Shown in pieces: positions 30,019 to 35,543 of a DNA stretch of 41,904 bases; position 1 is the first letter of the stretch, and each line of letters opens with the position of its first letter. Made by a program: the position numbers and the translations under genes. The notes beneath the pieces were generated by a model. That model was not told the origin of the DNA and did no database searches. It worked only from the letters and a program-made list of their open reading frames with translations. The stretch is from a virus, in the IMG/VR virus record IMGVR_UViG_3300034072_000546, positions 1 to 41,904 of that record. One strand, given 5' to 3'.

Positions 30019-30407
30019 ACCAGACGAATATCGAGTTGACCCTTGCAACTGATTTTGTTTCAGCCGCGGGGGCTTGGAAGGTTGCTATTCCGAACGTCTC
30101 TTTCGATGGGACGAAGCCTTATCTCAGGTTCGAAATAGTGCGCGTTTCCAGTCGAGACGACACCCTCGAAGGACAAGCGACAATCAACAAAGGCAGGATC
30201 GTCGCGACCGTTGTCACCGAGCAGGGAAAGAAAAGCAAAGACGGAAACATGAAGGCCGATGAGATAGCGGCTCACTACCCTATGGGGCGGCGCATCCCGA
30301 TCATCAACGGCGAGATCGTCATCATCGCGCCACCAAACATTCAAGAGGGCTTTCCTCAAGACGCGGATTGGCGAACGCCAGTCATCATCGACTACGAAGC
30401 TTCCTAA
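30015..30407 (+). CDS. Tail terminator-like protein (DUF4128 type)
   Basis: 130 aa from ATG at 30015, ATGA-coupled. Pattern AWKVAIPNVSFDGTKPYLRF followed by EIVRVSSRDDTLEGQ, GRIVATVVTE, then AAHYPMGRRIP matches the DUF4128/gpU-like tail terminators that cap the tail tube. Small alpha/beta protein; expected to form a hexamer ring. Confidence 0.8.
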   Translation: MNQTNIELTLATDFVSAAGAWKVAIPNVSFDGTKPYLRFEIVRVSSRDDTLEGQATINKGRIVATVVTEQGKKSKDGNMKADEIAAHYPMGRRIPIINGEIVIIAPPNIQEGFPQDADWRTPVIIDYEAS

Positions 30408-30425
30408 CTCTGAAAGGATCAGGGC

Positions 30426-30890
30426 ATGTCCACTTCTGACATCGGCCACACGCTTTACTTCAAGGCGGGCGCACCGGCGACTTTTGATGAAGCCGGCTAT
30501 GAGGCGCTGTTCACCACGGGCGCCATCAAGGTAAACGGCATCCAGTCTATCGGTCCCGTTGGCGGCACCAATGCCATTATCGATGTGCCGGATCTGGAAA
30601 GCGGCTGGATCATGGGTGCAAAGGGCGCCAAGACCGGATCGGCAACCGCCATCTCCATGCGCGAGATCAAGGCCGATGCTGGGCAGGCGGCCGTTAAGGC
30701 AGCGGCCAAGGAAGGCCCGCATAACCTCTACTCGTTCAAGATCGTGGAGCCTGGCGCCAGCGGCGAAGTCGAATACATCACCGGCATTTGCCACGACTGG
30801 CAGCGTAACGAGCGCTCTACGACCAGTTATGCCGGCTTTACCTTCAGCATCCGTGCAAACTATGACAGTGTCGTAGCAGAGGCTCCCTGA
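30426..30890 (+). CDS. Major tail tube protein
   Basis: 154 aa. Starts MSTSDIGHTLYFKAGAPATF; beta-rich with ESGWIMGAKGAKTGSATAIS, YSFKIVEPGASGEVEYITGI and a final RSTTSYAGFTFSIRANY. The size and position between tail terminator and tail chaperones fit a hexameric tube protein. The middle (KTGSATAISMREIKAD) resembles tube proteins of rhizobial siphoviruses. Confidence 0.82.
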   Translation: MSTSDIGHTLYFKAGAPATFDEAGYEALFTTGAIKVNGIQSIGPVGGTNAIIDVPDLESGWIMGAKGAKTGSATAISMREIKADAGQAAVKAAAKEGPHNLYSFKIVEPGASGEVEYITGICHDWQRNERSTTSYAGFTFSIRANYDSVVAEAP

Positions 30891-31336
30891 TGGATTTCAA
30901 CCAGTTCGATAGCCGCAAGGCATCCGAGAAGCCGCGTGCGCTTCACCTGAAGCACCCCGGCACGGGCAAGCTGCTCTATGACGAGGACGACAAGGCGAAG
31001 CCCTGCCGGGTTCTCGTTCTCGGCATCGAGGGTGCTACAGGCCAGACGTCCATCCTCGAAAGCCAGCGCGCGCGCATGAAGGAAGATCGATCGGCCGGCG
31101 AGCCTGTCACGGTCGAATCCATCCACGCCAATCTCGTGAAGGACTTCGCGCCTCTGGTCGTCGGCTTCGAAAACATCAGCCGCGGCAATAAGGCAGCGAA
31201 GGCACCTGATGACGTCGAATGGTTTCTGAACCTGCAGGTGGTCAACGGGAACCGGGCTCAGAAGTCCTTTGTCGAGCAGGTAAGGGATTTCGCCACCGAT
31301 CGCGCGGCAATCCTGGGAAACGAGAGCGCCAGCTAG
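30890..31336 (+). CDS. Tail assembly chaperone (G-like)
   Basis: 148 aa, MDFNQFDSRKASEKPRALHL onward; contains HPGTGKLLYDEDDKAKPCRV and VKDFAPLVVGFENI. As in lambda gpG, it lies between tube and tape-measure genes and ends in a frameshift window: GGGAAAC at 31315-31321, read as G GGA AAC, five codons before the stop. Most ribosomes make this protein; some slip to make the longer form. It coats the tape measure during tail assembly. Confidence 0.85.
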   Translation: MDFNQFDSRKASEKPRALHLKHPGTGKLLYDEDDKAKPCRVLVLGIEGATGQTSILESQRARMKEDRSAGEPVTVESIHANLVKDFAPLVVGFENISRGNKAAKAPDDVEWFLNLQVVNGNRAQKSFVEQVRDFATDRAAILGNESAS

Positions 31337-31677
31337 TCTTGGCGGCCCAGCAACTCGGCTGGCTGGCGTCCACGATCACCAACGAGAAGATGAGCCGGGG
31401 GCAAAAGTACCTCGTCTCTGGCCTTACCCCGCCGATGCCTGAATTGGAGGCTGGGGAATATCTGCTTGATGCCCTGAAGGAACTCGGCCCGATCCGCTCG
31501 AACGGTATGGGCCTTGGTACGCCGGACTGGCAGGAGCTGGTGGCCTTCGCAGCAGCAAATGACCTCGCGCTTCAGCCTTGGGAGTTCCGTCTGATCCGAA
31601 AGATGGCTTCGGCTTACTTGTCTGGGTTCAATTCAGGCAAAGAGCCGTTGAGTATTCCGCCGATGGAGCGGGAATAG
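31318..31677 (+). CDS. Tail chaperone T extension made by -1 frameshift
   Basis: Slipping back one base at G GGA AAC (31315-31321) continues as GKRERQLVLAAQQLGWLAST, then KMSRGQKYLVSGLTPPMPEL up to 31677, giving a GT-type fusion of about 262 aa. The extension has no convincing start codon and ribosome site of its own near its beginning, and it overlaps the G-like gene, exactly as in lambda gpG-T. The T part recruits tube protein to the tape-measure complex. The heptamer is of the same G GGA AAx type as in lambda. Confidence 0.82.
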   Translation, partial: KRERQLVLAAQQLGWLASTITNEKMSRGQKYLVSGLTPPMPELEAGEYLLDALKELGPIRSNGMGLGTPDWQELVAFAAANDLALQPWEFRLIRKMASAYLSGFNSGKEPLSIPPMERE

Positions 31678-31695
31678 CGCGGGAAAAAATGAAAA

Positions 31696-31719
31696 CCCGA
31701 GGGGTTACCTCGGGCTTTC
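31696..31719 (+). terminator. Terminator after the tail chaperones
   Basis: CCCGAGG (31696-31702), loop GGTTA, CCTCGGG (31708-31714), then CTTTCA. It separates the conserved tail genes from the accessory island. Confidence 0.6.
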
Positions 31720-31791
31720 ATGGGAGGAATGGTCCGGCGGTAAGATTGCTGTGCCCTCCCAAGCTAGGCGGGTTGCCGGTCCTCATCCCTC

Positions 31792-31807
31792 AAAACCCCT
31801 TTCGGGG
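31792..31807 (-). terminator. Leftward terminator of the toxin operon
   Basis: On the minus strand CCCC-GAAA-GGGG (31796-31807) followed by TTTTG, a short GNRA-looped terminator 50 bases beyond the end of the MazF-like gene. Confidence 0.5.
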
Positions 31808-31857
31808 ACAGGCTTAATATATAGATGTCAATGGCTAACTTCAAGGACTCGCAGAAA

Positions 31858-32253
31858 TCATAGGCCCAGTGCAAACGCGAGACCTTCAGCGAGTTCTTTC
31901 AAATGCTTTTCGCTCAAGAACTCAGAGGGATGGCGTCTGTTATTCCTCAATATAAGGTCGAGACGCGAATGCGAAACAGTTGTCACCATTTTGCATCTCG
32001 CCCATGAATCTTTGGTGAGGCTCCAATATGTACCCTTAGGGATGAATATATCATCCACTCCGGGAGACGCGGGAGGGACAGTCGAAAAGGGGATCACCGT
32101 TGCGGTGCCCGGCGCGAGTGCATGGCGCTGGTTATTGGAAAGGACAGAGACTACCGCAACCTGACGCGTTTTGCGCATCTCAGGGGTAATGTAGGCCAAT
32201 TCAAAGTCGCACATCAGGATGGCACCGCGCTTGGGTGCAAAGGTGATTGCCAT
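31858..32253 (-). CDS. PemK/MazF-like toxin
   Basis: 131 aa. N-terminal KRGAILMCDF is the usual MazF opening strand (RGdI....). Later VAVVSVLSNN, TATVIPFSTVPPASPG, FIPKGTYWSLTKDSWARCKM (TKDSWA like the family's 'l...SyV') and a final helix SEFLSEKHLKELAEGLAFAL. MazF proteins are ribonucleases that cut mRNA at short sequences. It follows a small XRE gene by six bases on the same strand, so the pair may form a toxin-antitoxin unit with an unusual antitoxin. Confidence 0.78.
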   Translation of the reverse strand: MAITFAPKRGAILMCDFELAYITPEMRKTRQVAVVSVLSNNQRHALAPGTATVIPFSTVPPASPGVDDIFIPKGTYWSLTKDSWARCKMVTTVSHSRLDLILRNNRRHPSEFLSEKHLKELAEGLAFALGL

Positions 32254-32259
32254 GCGGGA

Positions 32260-32544
32260 TTAGCCGTTTCCGATGAAGGTGCCGCCCTCGGGCGTAGTGG
32301 ATGGGCTGAGACGGACGCCGGGGCCGCCTGTTGTCGTTTCGCCTTCGGCAAGGAAGATAATGCCTCGTTCCTCAAGAACGCGGATTATGGATGAGATGTT
32401 TTGATAGTTTCCACTAAGCGGGCCAGTTGAACCTTCATACCTCTTGAGGGTCTGAACAGGGACATCTGCGGCCTCGGCCAACGCCCGCTGTTCGATCTTT
32501 AGGAGTGCCCGAGCTGCCCTGAGTTGGTCTGCTGTTATGGTCAT
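32260..32544 (-). CDS. XRE-family regulator, possible antitoxin
   Basis: 94 aa. HTH at the N-terminus: ITADQLRAARALLKIEQRAL, then AEAADVPVQTLKRYEG and a short linker to VLEERGIIFLAEGE and a flexible C-terminus. 'AAR.ll...Q..LA..a.v...tl.r.E...G......i..il...GI.F' is the common single-domain regulator of alphaproteobacterial mobile elements. It lies just upstream of the MazF-like gene and faces ATACCT/AGGTAT operators. Confidence 0.8.
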   Translation of the reverse strand: MTITADQLRAARALLKIEQRALAEAADVPVQTLKRYEGSTGPLSGNYQNISSIIRVLEERGIIFLAEGETTTGGPGVRLSPSTTPEGGTFIGNG

Positions 32545-32548
32545 AAAT

Positions 32549-32615
32549 GATACCTGCGTACTTTTTTCGGGTTTTAGGTATTGACTGTGAGGATTGATAT
32601 TGCTACCTAGGTATC
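32549..32615. promoter_or_regulatory. Operator cluster between divergent genes
   Basis: GATACCT (32549-32555), AGGTATT (32576-32582) and TACCTAGGTATC (32604-32615, containing the 10-bp palindrome TACCTAGGTA) share one half-site. TTGACT at 32581-32586 is a possible rightward -35. Probably the autoregulatory site of the XRE protein. Confidence 0.55.
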
Positions 32616-32641
32616 ACAGCAGATACGAAGGAGCAACCGAA

Positions 32642-32872
32642 ATGTACAGCAACACTTCTTCTCAGGTTAATACGCTCTTGGGTGAGGCGAACGCTGCCGC
32701 AACCGTCAACAAGAAGCGCGTCGAACGTCTGGCAAAACTCTTGGCTGACGCAATGAAAGACATTCACGGTGGCGATTGGCGTCTCGACATCAACCACGAT
32801 GCCGAAGCCTTCTATGCCATGGTGGCACCGAAGCGCGGCTTTTCAGCAAAGCCAACACCGGAGGCTGCGTGA
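32642..32872 (+). CDS. Small accessory protein
   Basis: 76 aa from ATG at 32642, with GAAGGAG upstream (MYSNTSSQVNTLLGEANAAA). Helical N-terminus (KKRVERLAKLLADAMKDIHG) then a strand WRLDINHDAEAFYAMVAPK. Divergent from the XRE/MazF pair and overlapping the lipoprotein gene start (GTGATGG). Function unknown. Confidence 0.6.
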   Translation: MYSNTSSQVNTLLGEANAAATVNKKRVERLAKLLADAMKDIHGGDWRLDINHDAEAFYAMVAPKRGFSAKPTPEAA

Positions 32873-33126
32873 TGGATCGTCGCACAGTTCTTAAGGGTGG
32901 CCTCGTTGTCGCCGCGTGTTCACCGGCACTTGCCATCGCCCCTGAAAACCCTCTGCCAGACGTGTCGGAGTTGCCGGTCGATAAGGTTCACCGCCTGGCA
33001 GAAGAACTCGCCCACGCGCTGGACGAATTGAATGCGGCAACGAACGTCAAGTTCTCGGCGCAGGTCGCGCCAGCATCCTCTGGGATGGGAATCTACTTCC
33101 GCAATGAGCGGTTAGGCTTCGCCTGA
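32872..33126 (+). CDS. Putative Tat-exported lipoprotein
   Basis: 84 aa from ATG at 32872. The start MDRRTVLKGGLVVAACSPAL has a twin-arginine motif (RRTVLKG), a hydrophobic stretch and a VAAC lipobox-like site, so the mature protein would start at Cys16 and be anchored in the membrane on the outer face. The mature part is short (LPVDKVHRLAEELAHALDEL, NAATNVKFSA). Phage lipoproteins of this size often block superinfection; that role is inference. Alternatively it is an ordinary Tat-secreted protein. Confidence 0.62.
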   Translation: MDRRTVLKGGLVVAACSPALAIAPENPLPDVSELPVDKVHRLAEELAHALDELNAATNVKFSAQVAPASSGMGIYFRNERLGFA

Positions 33127-33136
33127 AATCTGAAAT

Positions 33137-33246
33137 TCCCCGCTGCCATGGGGATGTAACGCGAACACAGAGCTTCATAGGCTCCGGTGTTCGTGAAAGC
33201 GAACCCCTGTGCGTTACCGGGCTTGGCAGGCCGGACGCCTATGGAG
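33137..33246 (+). promoter_or_regulatory. Structured leader upstream of the pentamer-array cassette
   Basis: Nested pairings: TCCCC/GGGGA (33137-33154); GTAACGC/GCGTTAC (33156-33162 with 33211-33217); CGAACAC/GTGTTCG (33162-33168 with 33187-33193, sharing C33162 with the previous stem); GAGC/GCTC inside. An exclusive alternative pairs CATAGGCTCC (33176-33185) with GGACGCCTATG (33233-33243, one bulge), next to the GGAG ribosome site of the 33253 gene. Two competing folds next to a ribosome site are what a translational switch looks like. No known riboswitch class recognised. Confidence 0.45.
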
Positions 33247-33252
33247 ACTGAA

Positions 33253-33918
33253 ATGGCCGTTACGAAAAAAGAGAACGTTGGTATTGAACTGCCGAAGCTG
33301 GATATCCGGCTGATGGAAGTGGCCGTGGTGGGTGACAGCCCGCTTATTGTCCACGCTTGGTCTGAGAAGGCCAAAAAGGAAATGCTCGACAAGCAGATGA
33401 AGAAGGCCAAGCCGGCCAAGGAGGCAAAAGACCCGAAGGCGGATTTTGAGGCTTCGATGTACCGGCTTGCCGATGGCGGTTATGGTTTCCCGAGCGTTGC
33501 ATTCAAGAATGCCGCGGTCACGGCCGGAACCTCCGTCGCCGGTCTGACGAAAATCCAAGCCCGTCAGGCGTTCCACATCTTGGGTGAAGACGCCGACATT
33601 CAGGGAGCGTTCGAAGGCTCCAAGTCTCGCGTCAATCTCGTTCGTATCGAGGGCGGCAAGCCATCCATGCGCGAAGACATGGTTCGGGTTGGCATGGGAA
33701 CGGCAGACCTCCGGTATCGGCCCGAGTTCTCGGAATGGCACGCAAAGCTGCTTGTCCGCTACAACGCCAATGTCCTGAGCGAAAGCCAGATATTGAACCT
33801 GCTCAACGTCGCGGGCTTTGCGGTCGGTGTCGGGGAGTGGCGGCCGGAGAAGGATGGCCAGTACGGCATGTTCCACGTCGCCACCGAAGCCGACATGTCG
33901 AAGCTGGAGGCTGCATAA
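33253..33918 (+). CDS. Conserved phage protein with RAMP/Cas7-like sequence layout
   Basis: 221 aa from ATG at 33253, six bases after GGAG (an in-frame ATG at 33241 contains that site). Order of features: an opening strand LDIRLMEVAVVGDSPLIVHA, a Lys-rich linker with KKAKPAKEAKDP, then GYGFPSVAFKNAAVTAG (compare the RAMP 'iPgsslKgalR'), VNLVRIEGG, REDMVRVG, a strand AKLLVRYNANVLSESQILNL, and a closing VGVGEWRPEKDGQYG, like the Gly-rich loop of RAMP/Cas7 folds. This family, with the same partner gene, recurs in many phages with no assigned function. The Cas7 likeness is my reading of motifs and is unproven. Confidence 0.6.
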   Translation: MAVTKKENVGIELPKLDIRLMEVAVVGDSPLIVHAWSEKAKKEMLDKQMKKAKPAKEAKDPKADFEASMYRLADGGYGFPSVAFKNAAVTAGTSVAGLTKIQARQAFHILGEDADIQGAFEGSKSRVNLVRIEGGKPSMREDMVRVGMGTADLRYRPEFSEWHAKLLVRYNANVLSESQILNLLNVAGFAVGVGEWRPEKDGQYGMFHVATEADMSKLEAA

Positions 33919-34436
33919 TGCGCATCGCTGGCTTTGAATTTGCAGAGGGTGCCCGGTTCCAGCCGGGTGCCGAGAAGAACGCCAAGCTTGTTGGCGAACA
34001 CATCGAAATGTTGCGGGCGAAGTTCAAAGGCGAACTGACTCCGCAGGATGTTCTTGACGACGCGCGCAACAACAACTCGCCGCTCCACTCCTTCTTTGAG
34101 TGGAACGACGGGGAGGCGGCGGAAGCCTATCGCCTCCAGCAGGCGAGGGGACTCATTCGCGCCGTGGTGGCCGTGTATGTCTCTGATGACCGCCCAGCGG
34201 TTCGTCAGAAGGCTTACGTCCACATCGCGGAAAAGGGCGCTCCCCACTACAGGGAAACCAGCCACGCGATGTCGCAGACCAAAACGCGAGAACTTGTTCT
34301 CAAGCGAGCATGGTCGGAGTTGCAGGCGTGGAAGACGCGGTACAAGGATCTGAAGGAGTTCGCGTCCTTCATCGATATCATCGACACGATCGACAAAGAC
34401 TTCCCGAAGTCGCTGGAGAAGGTCGGCAAGCACTAA
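33918..34436 (+). CDS. Helical partner protein of the array cassette
   Basis: 172 aa from ATG at 33918, sharing the TAATG junction with the gene above. Middle part LTPQDVLDDARNNNSPLHSF, FEWNDGEAAEAYRLQQARGL, then a strand AVVAVYVSDDRP and two long helices (TRELVLKRAWSELQAWKTRY, FASFIDIIDTIDKDF). The 'SPLH..FEW(D/N)D..AA..YR..QAR.LIR' signature belongs to a widespread phage family of unknown role. Mostly helical and of the size of Cas11-type small subunits, which is suggestive only. The pentamer array begins about 25 bases after its stop. Confidence 0.7.
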   Translation: MRIAGFEFAEGARFQPGAEKNAKLVGEHIEMLRAKFKGELTPQDVLDDARNNNSPLHSFFEWNDGEAAEAYRLQQARGLIRAVVAVYVSDDRPAVRQKAYVHIAEKGAPHYRETSHAMSQTKTRELVLKRAWSELQAWKTRYKDLKEFASFIDIIDTIDKDFPKSLEKVGKH

Positions 34437-34461
34437 GGCGGAACCGGATGCCCGTTCGGTT

Positions 34462-34695
34462 GGCAAGGATCATGGTAGGGCAGGCTAGGCGCGGCGAGGT
34501 GCGTTGTGGTGCGGTAAGGCTCGGTTTGGCAGGCTAGGTACGGCTAGGTAAGTCGGGGTCTGGTGTGGCTAGGCTGGCAAGGCGAGGTTAGGCCGGGAGA
34601 GGTTAGGCTCGGCTTGGCGGGATTGGGCAGGCTAGGCATGGCGCGGCACGGCGGGGTACGCCGAGGCGCGGCACGGCATGGTCTGGCAACGCAGG
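34462..34695 (+). repeat. Degenerate pentamer array, consensus GGYNN
   Basis: About 234 nt with five-base periodicity. By hand I count about 48 register positions: about 43 have GG, and in all but about two of those the next base is C or T; the last two bases vary freely (CTA, CGC, TGC, TAA, CAC, CAT and others). Steps of four occur about five times and one of seven. Deviant units read GT, GA, GC or CG. The G-rich strand is the coding strand of the upstream gene pair. A terminator follows ten bases later, so it is probably transcribed as an RNA tail or released RNA. It is not a CRISPR and not protein-coding; frames are open only because the repeat lacks stops. Confidence 0.85.
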
Positions 34696-34704
34696 TCAAC
34701 AAAA

Positions 34705-34734
34705 GAGGCGGCTCCGGCCGCCTCAACTGTTTTA
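34705..34734 (+). terminator. Terminator closing the pentamer array
   Basis: GAGGCGGC (34705-34712), loop TCCG, GCCGCCTC (34717-34724), then AACTGTTTTA. A strong 8-bp GC stem with a moderate T-tract. Confidence 0.72.
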
Positions 34735-34744
34735 GGAGATGGAT

Positions 34745-34840
34745 ATGAACGCCGAGACACGAAAAGATGTCCCGATTTTTGACCCGAAGAAGGAAAGCTA
34801 CGAATCCTTCGTGGCTAGGGTCGTCAAACCTTCGAAATAG
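34745..34840 (+). CDS. Possible 31-aa peptide
   Basis: ATG at 34745 has AGGAGA six bases upstream and the frame ends with TAG at 34838-34840: MNAETRKDVPIFDPKKESYE then SFVARVVKPSK. The good ribosome site and protein-like composition support translation. Its end overlaps the minus-strand gene 34824-35132 by 17 bases, so it may be what is left of a longer gene cut off by an insertion. Confidence 0.45.
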   Translation: MNAETRKDVPIFDPKKESYESFVARVVKPSK

Positions 34841-35132
34841 CTTCAGCCAGCTTTTTCATTTCTCCCTTCGGTAAAGACATCACTAGAAGTGCTTTACCGA
34901 ACCCCAAGCGTAAACGTGGGTCTCCTGTTTCTTGGTCGATCTCGATAGTTATGGCGTCAGGGTAGATCACGGCTCCTCCGAGCGGGGTGAAATCACCTGT
35001 TTGCTTTGAGTGATTCTGCATCTTCGCAAGAAGATTGGAAATAAACGCGCTCGCTACTTCCGACCTTATCGCCTCGCGCTCTGATCCAACTTGAAACTCA
35101 ACGCTGCCATCCGGCAGAACTTTGGTATCCAT
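34824..35132 (-). CDS. Small accessory protein on the opposite strand
   Basis: 102 aa starting MDTKVLPDGSVEFQVGSERE with AAGGAG before the ATG. Segments SAFISNLLAKMQNHSKQTGD and ITIEIDQETGDPRLRLGFGK, ending MKKLAEAISKV. It resembles in length, layout and strand the gene at 38086, also a lone minus-strand gene within tail genes: a moron-like pattern. Function unknown. Confidence 0.66.
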   Translation of the reverse strand: MDTKVLPDGSVEFQVGSEREAIRSEVASAFISNLLAKMQNHSKQTGDFTPLGGAVIYPDAITIEIDQETGDPRLRLGFGKALLVMSLPKGEMKKLAEAISKV

Positions 35133-35192
35133 GCATTACTCCTTTGGCTTGGCAAGCGAAAAGGAGCACGGATGCAATCGGGAGTCGAGTCT

Positions 35193-35483
35193 TTAGATGT
35201 ACCCGAGGGCCCTGCAATTACGGAGAACCGCTGGGGCCATGTCATTGTCTTTGAGGTCTGTTTTGATTCGGGAATCTAGGCCAGAGCAGAAACGCCGCAC
35301 CGCTGCGTCGTCATCCTTCTCTGCGCCAGCTAGTCGGAAGAGTTCGTTTCGTGCGGAATTGATGTTCTCTGCGCGGGCGTTCGCTGCGGTCCTGTACTGA
35401 TACTGCCCCCAAAGATAATACCCGCCGGCCGCAATCACGACCACGCATGCGGCTGCAATCAAGCCCTTTAGCCAACCGTCCAT
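35193..35483 (-). CDS. Membrane-anchored periplasmic protein
   Basis: 96 aa, MDGWLKGLIAAACVVVIAAG onward: a short cytoplasmic start, one transmembrane helix, then about 70 residues outside the membrane with two Cys (FCSGLD, RNCRALGYI) that could form a disulphide. Minus strand inside the tail module, so expressed independently, probably in the lysogen. A superinfection-exclusion role is plausible from topology but not shown. Confidence 0.66.
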   Translation of the reverse strand: MDGWLKGLIAAACVVVIAAGGYYLWGQYQYRTAANARAENINSARNELFRLAGAEKDDDAAVRRFCSGLDSRIKTDLKDNDMAPAVLRNCRALGYI

Positions 35484-35543
35484 ATTGATTCCTCGCTGTC
35501 CATGGCGCGGGACGATATCTCTTCGTCATAGGAGCCGTAAAGA

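Noticed and set aside
34462-34695. CRISPR or ordinary tandem repeat
   Set aside because: No long identical repeats with unique spacers, and units differ too much for a simple microsatellite; only GG and a pyrimidine are kept every five bases.
34544-34748. Open frames of 60-61 codons on both strands across the pentamer array
   Set aside because: They are open only because GGYNN repeats lack stop codons; composition is extremely biased and there is no ribosome site.
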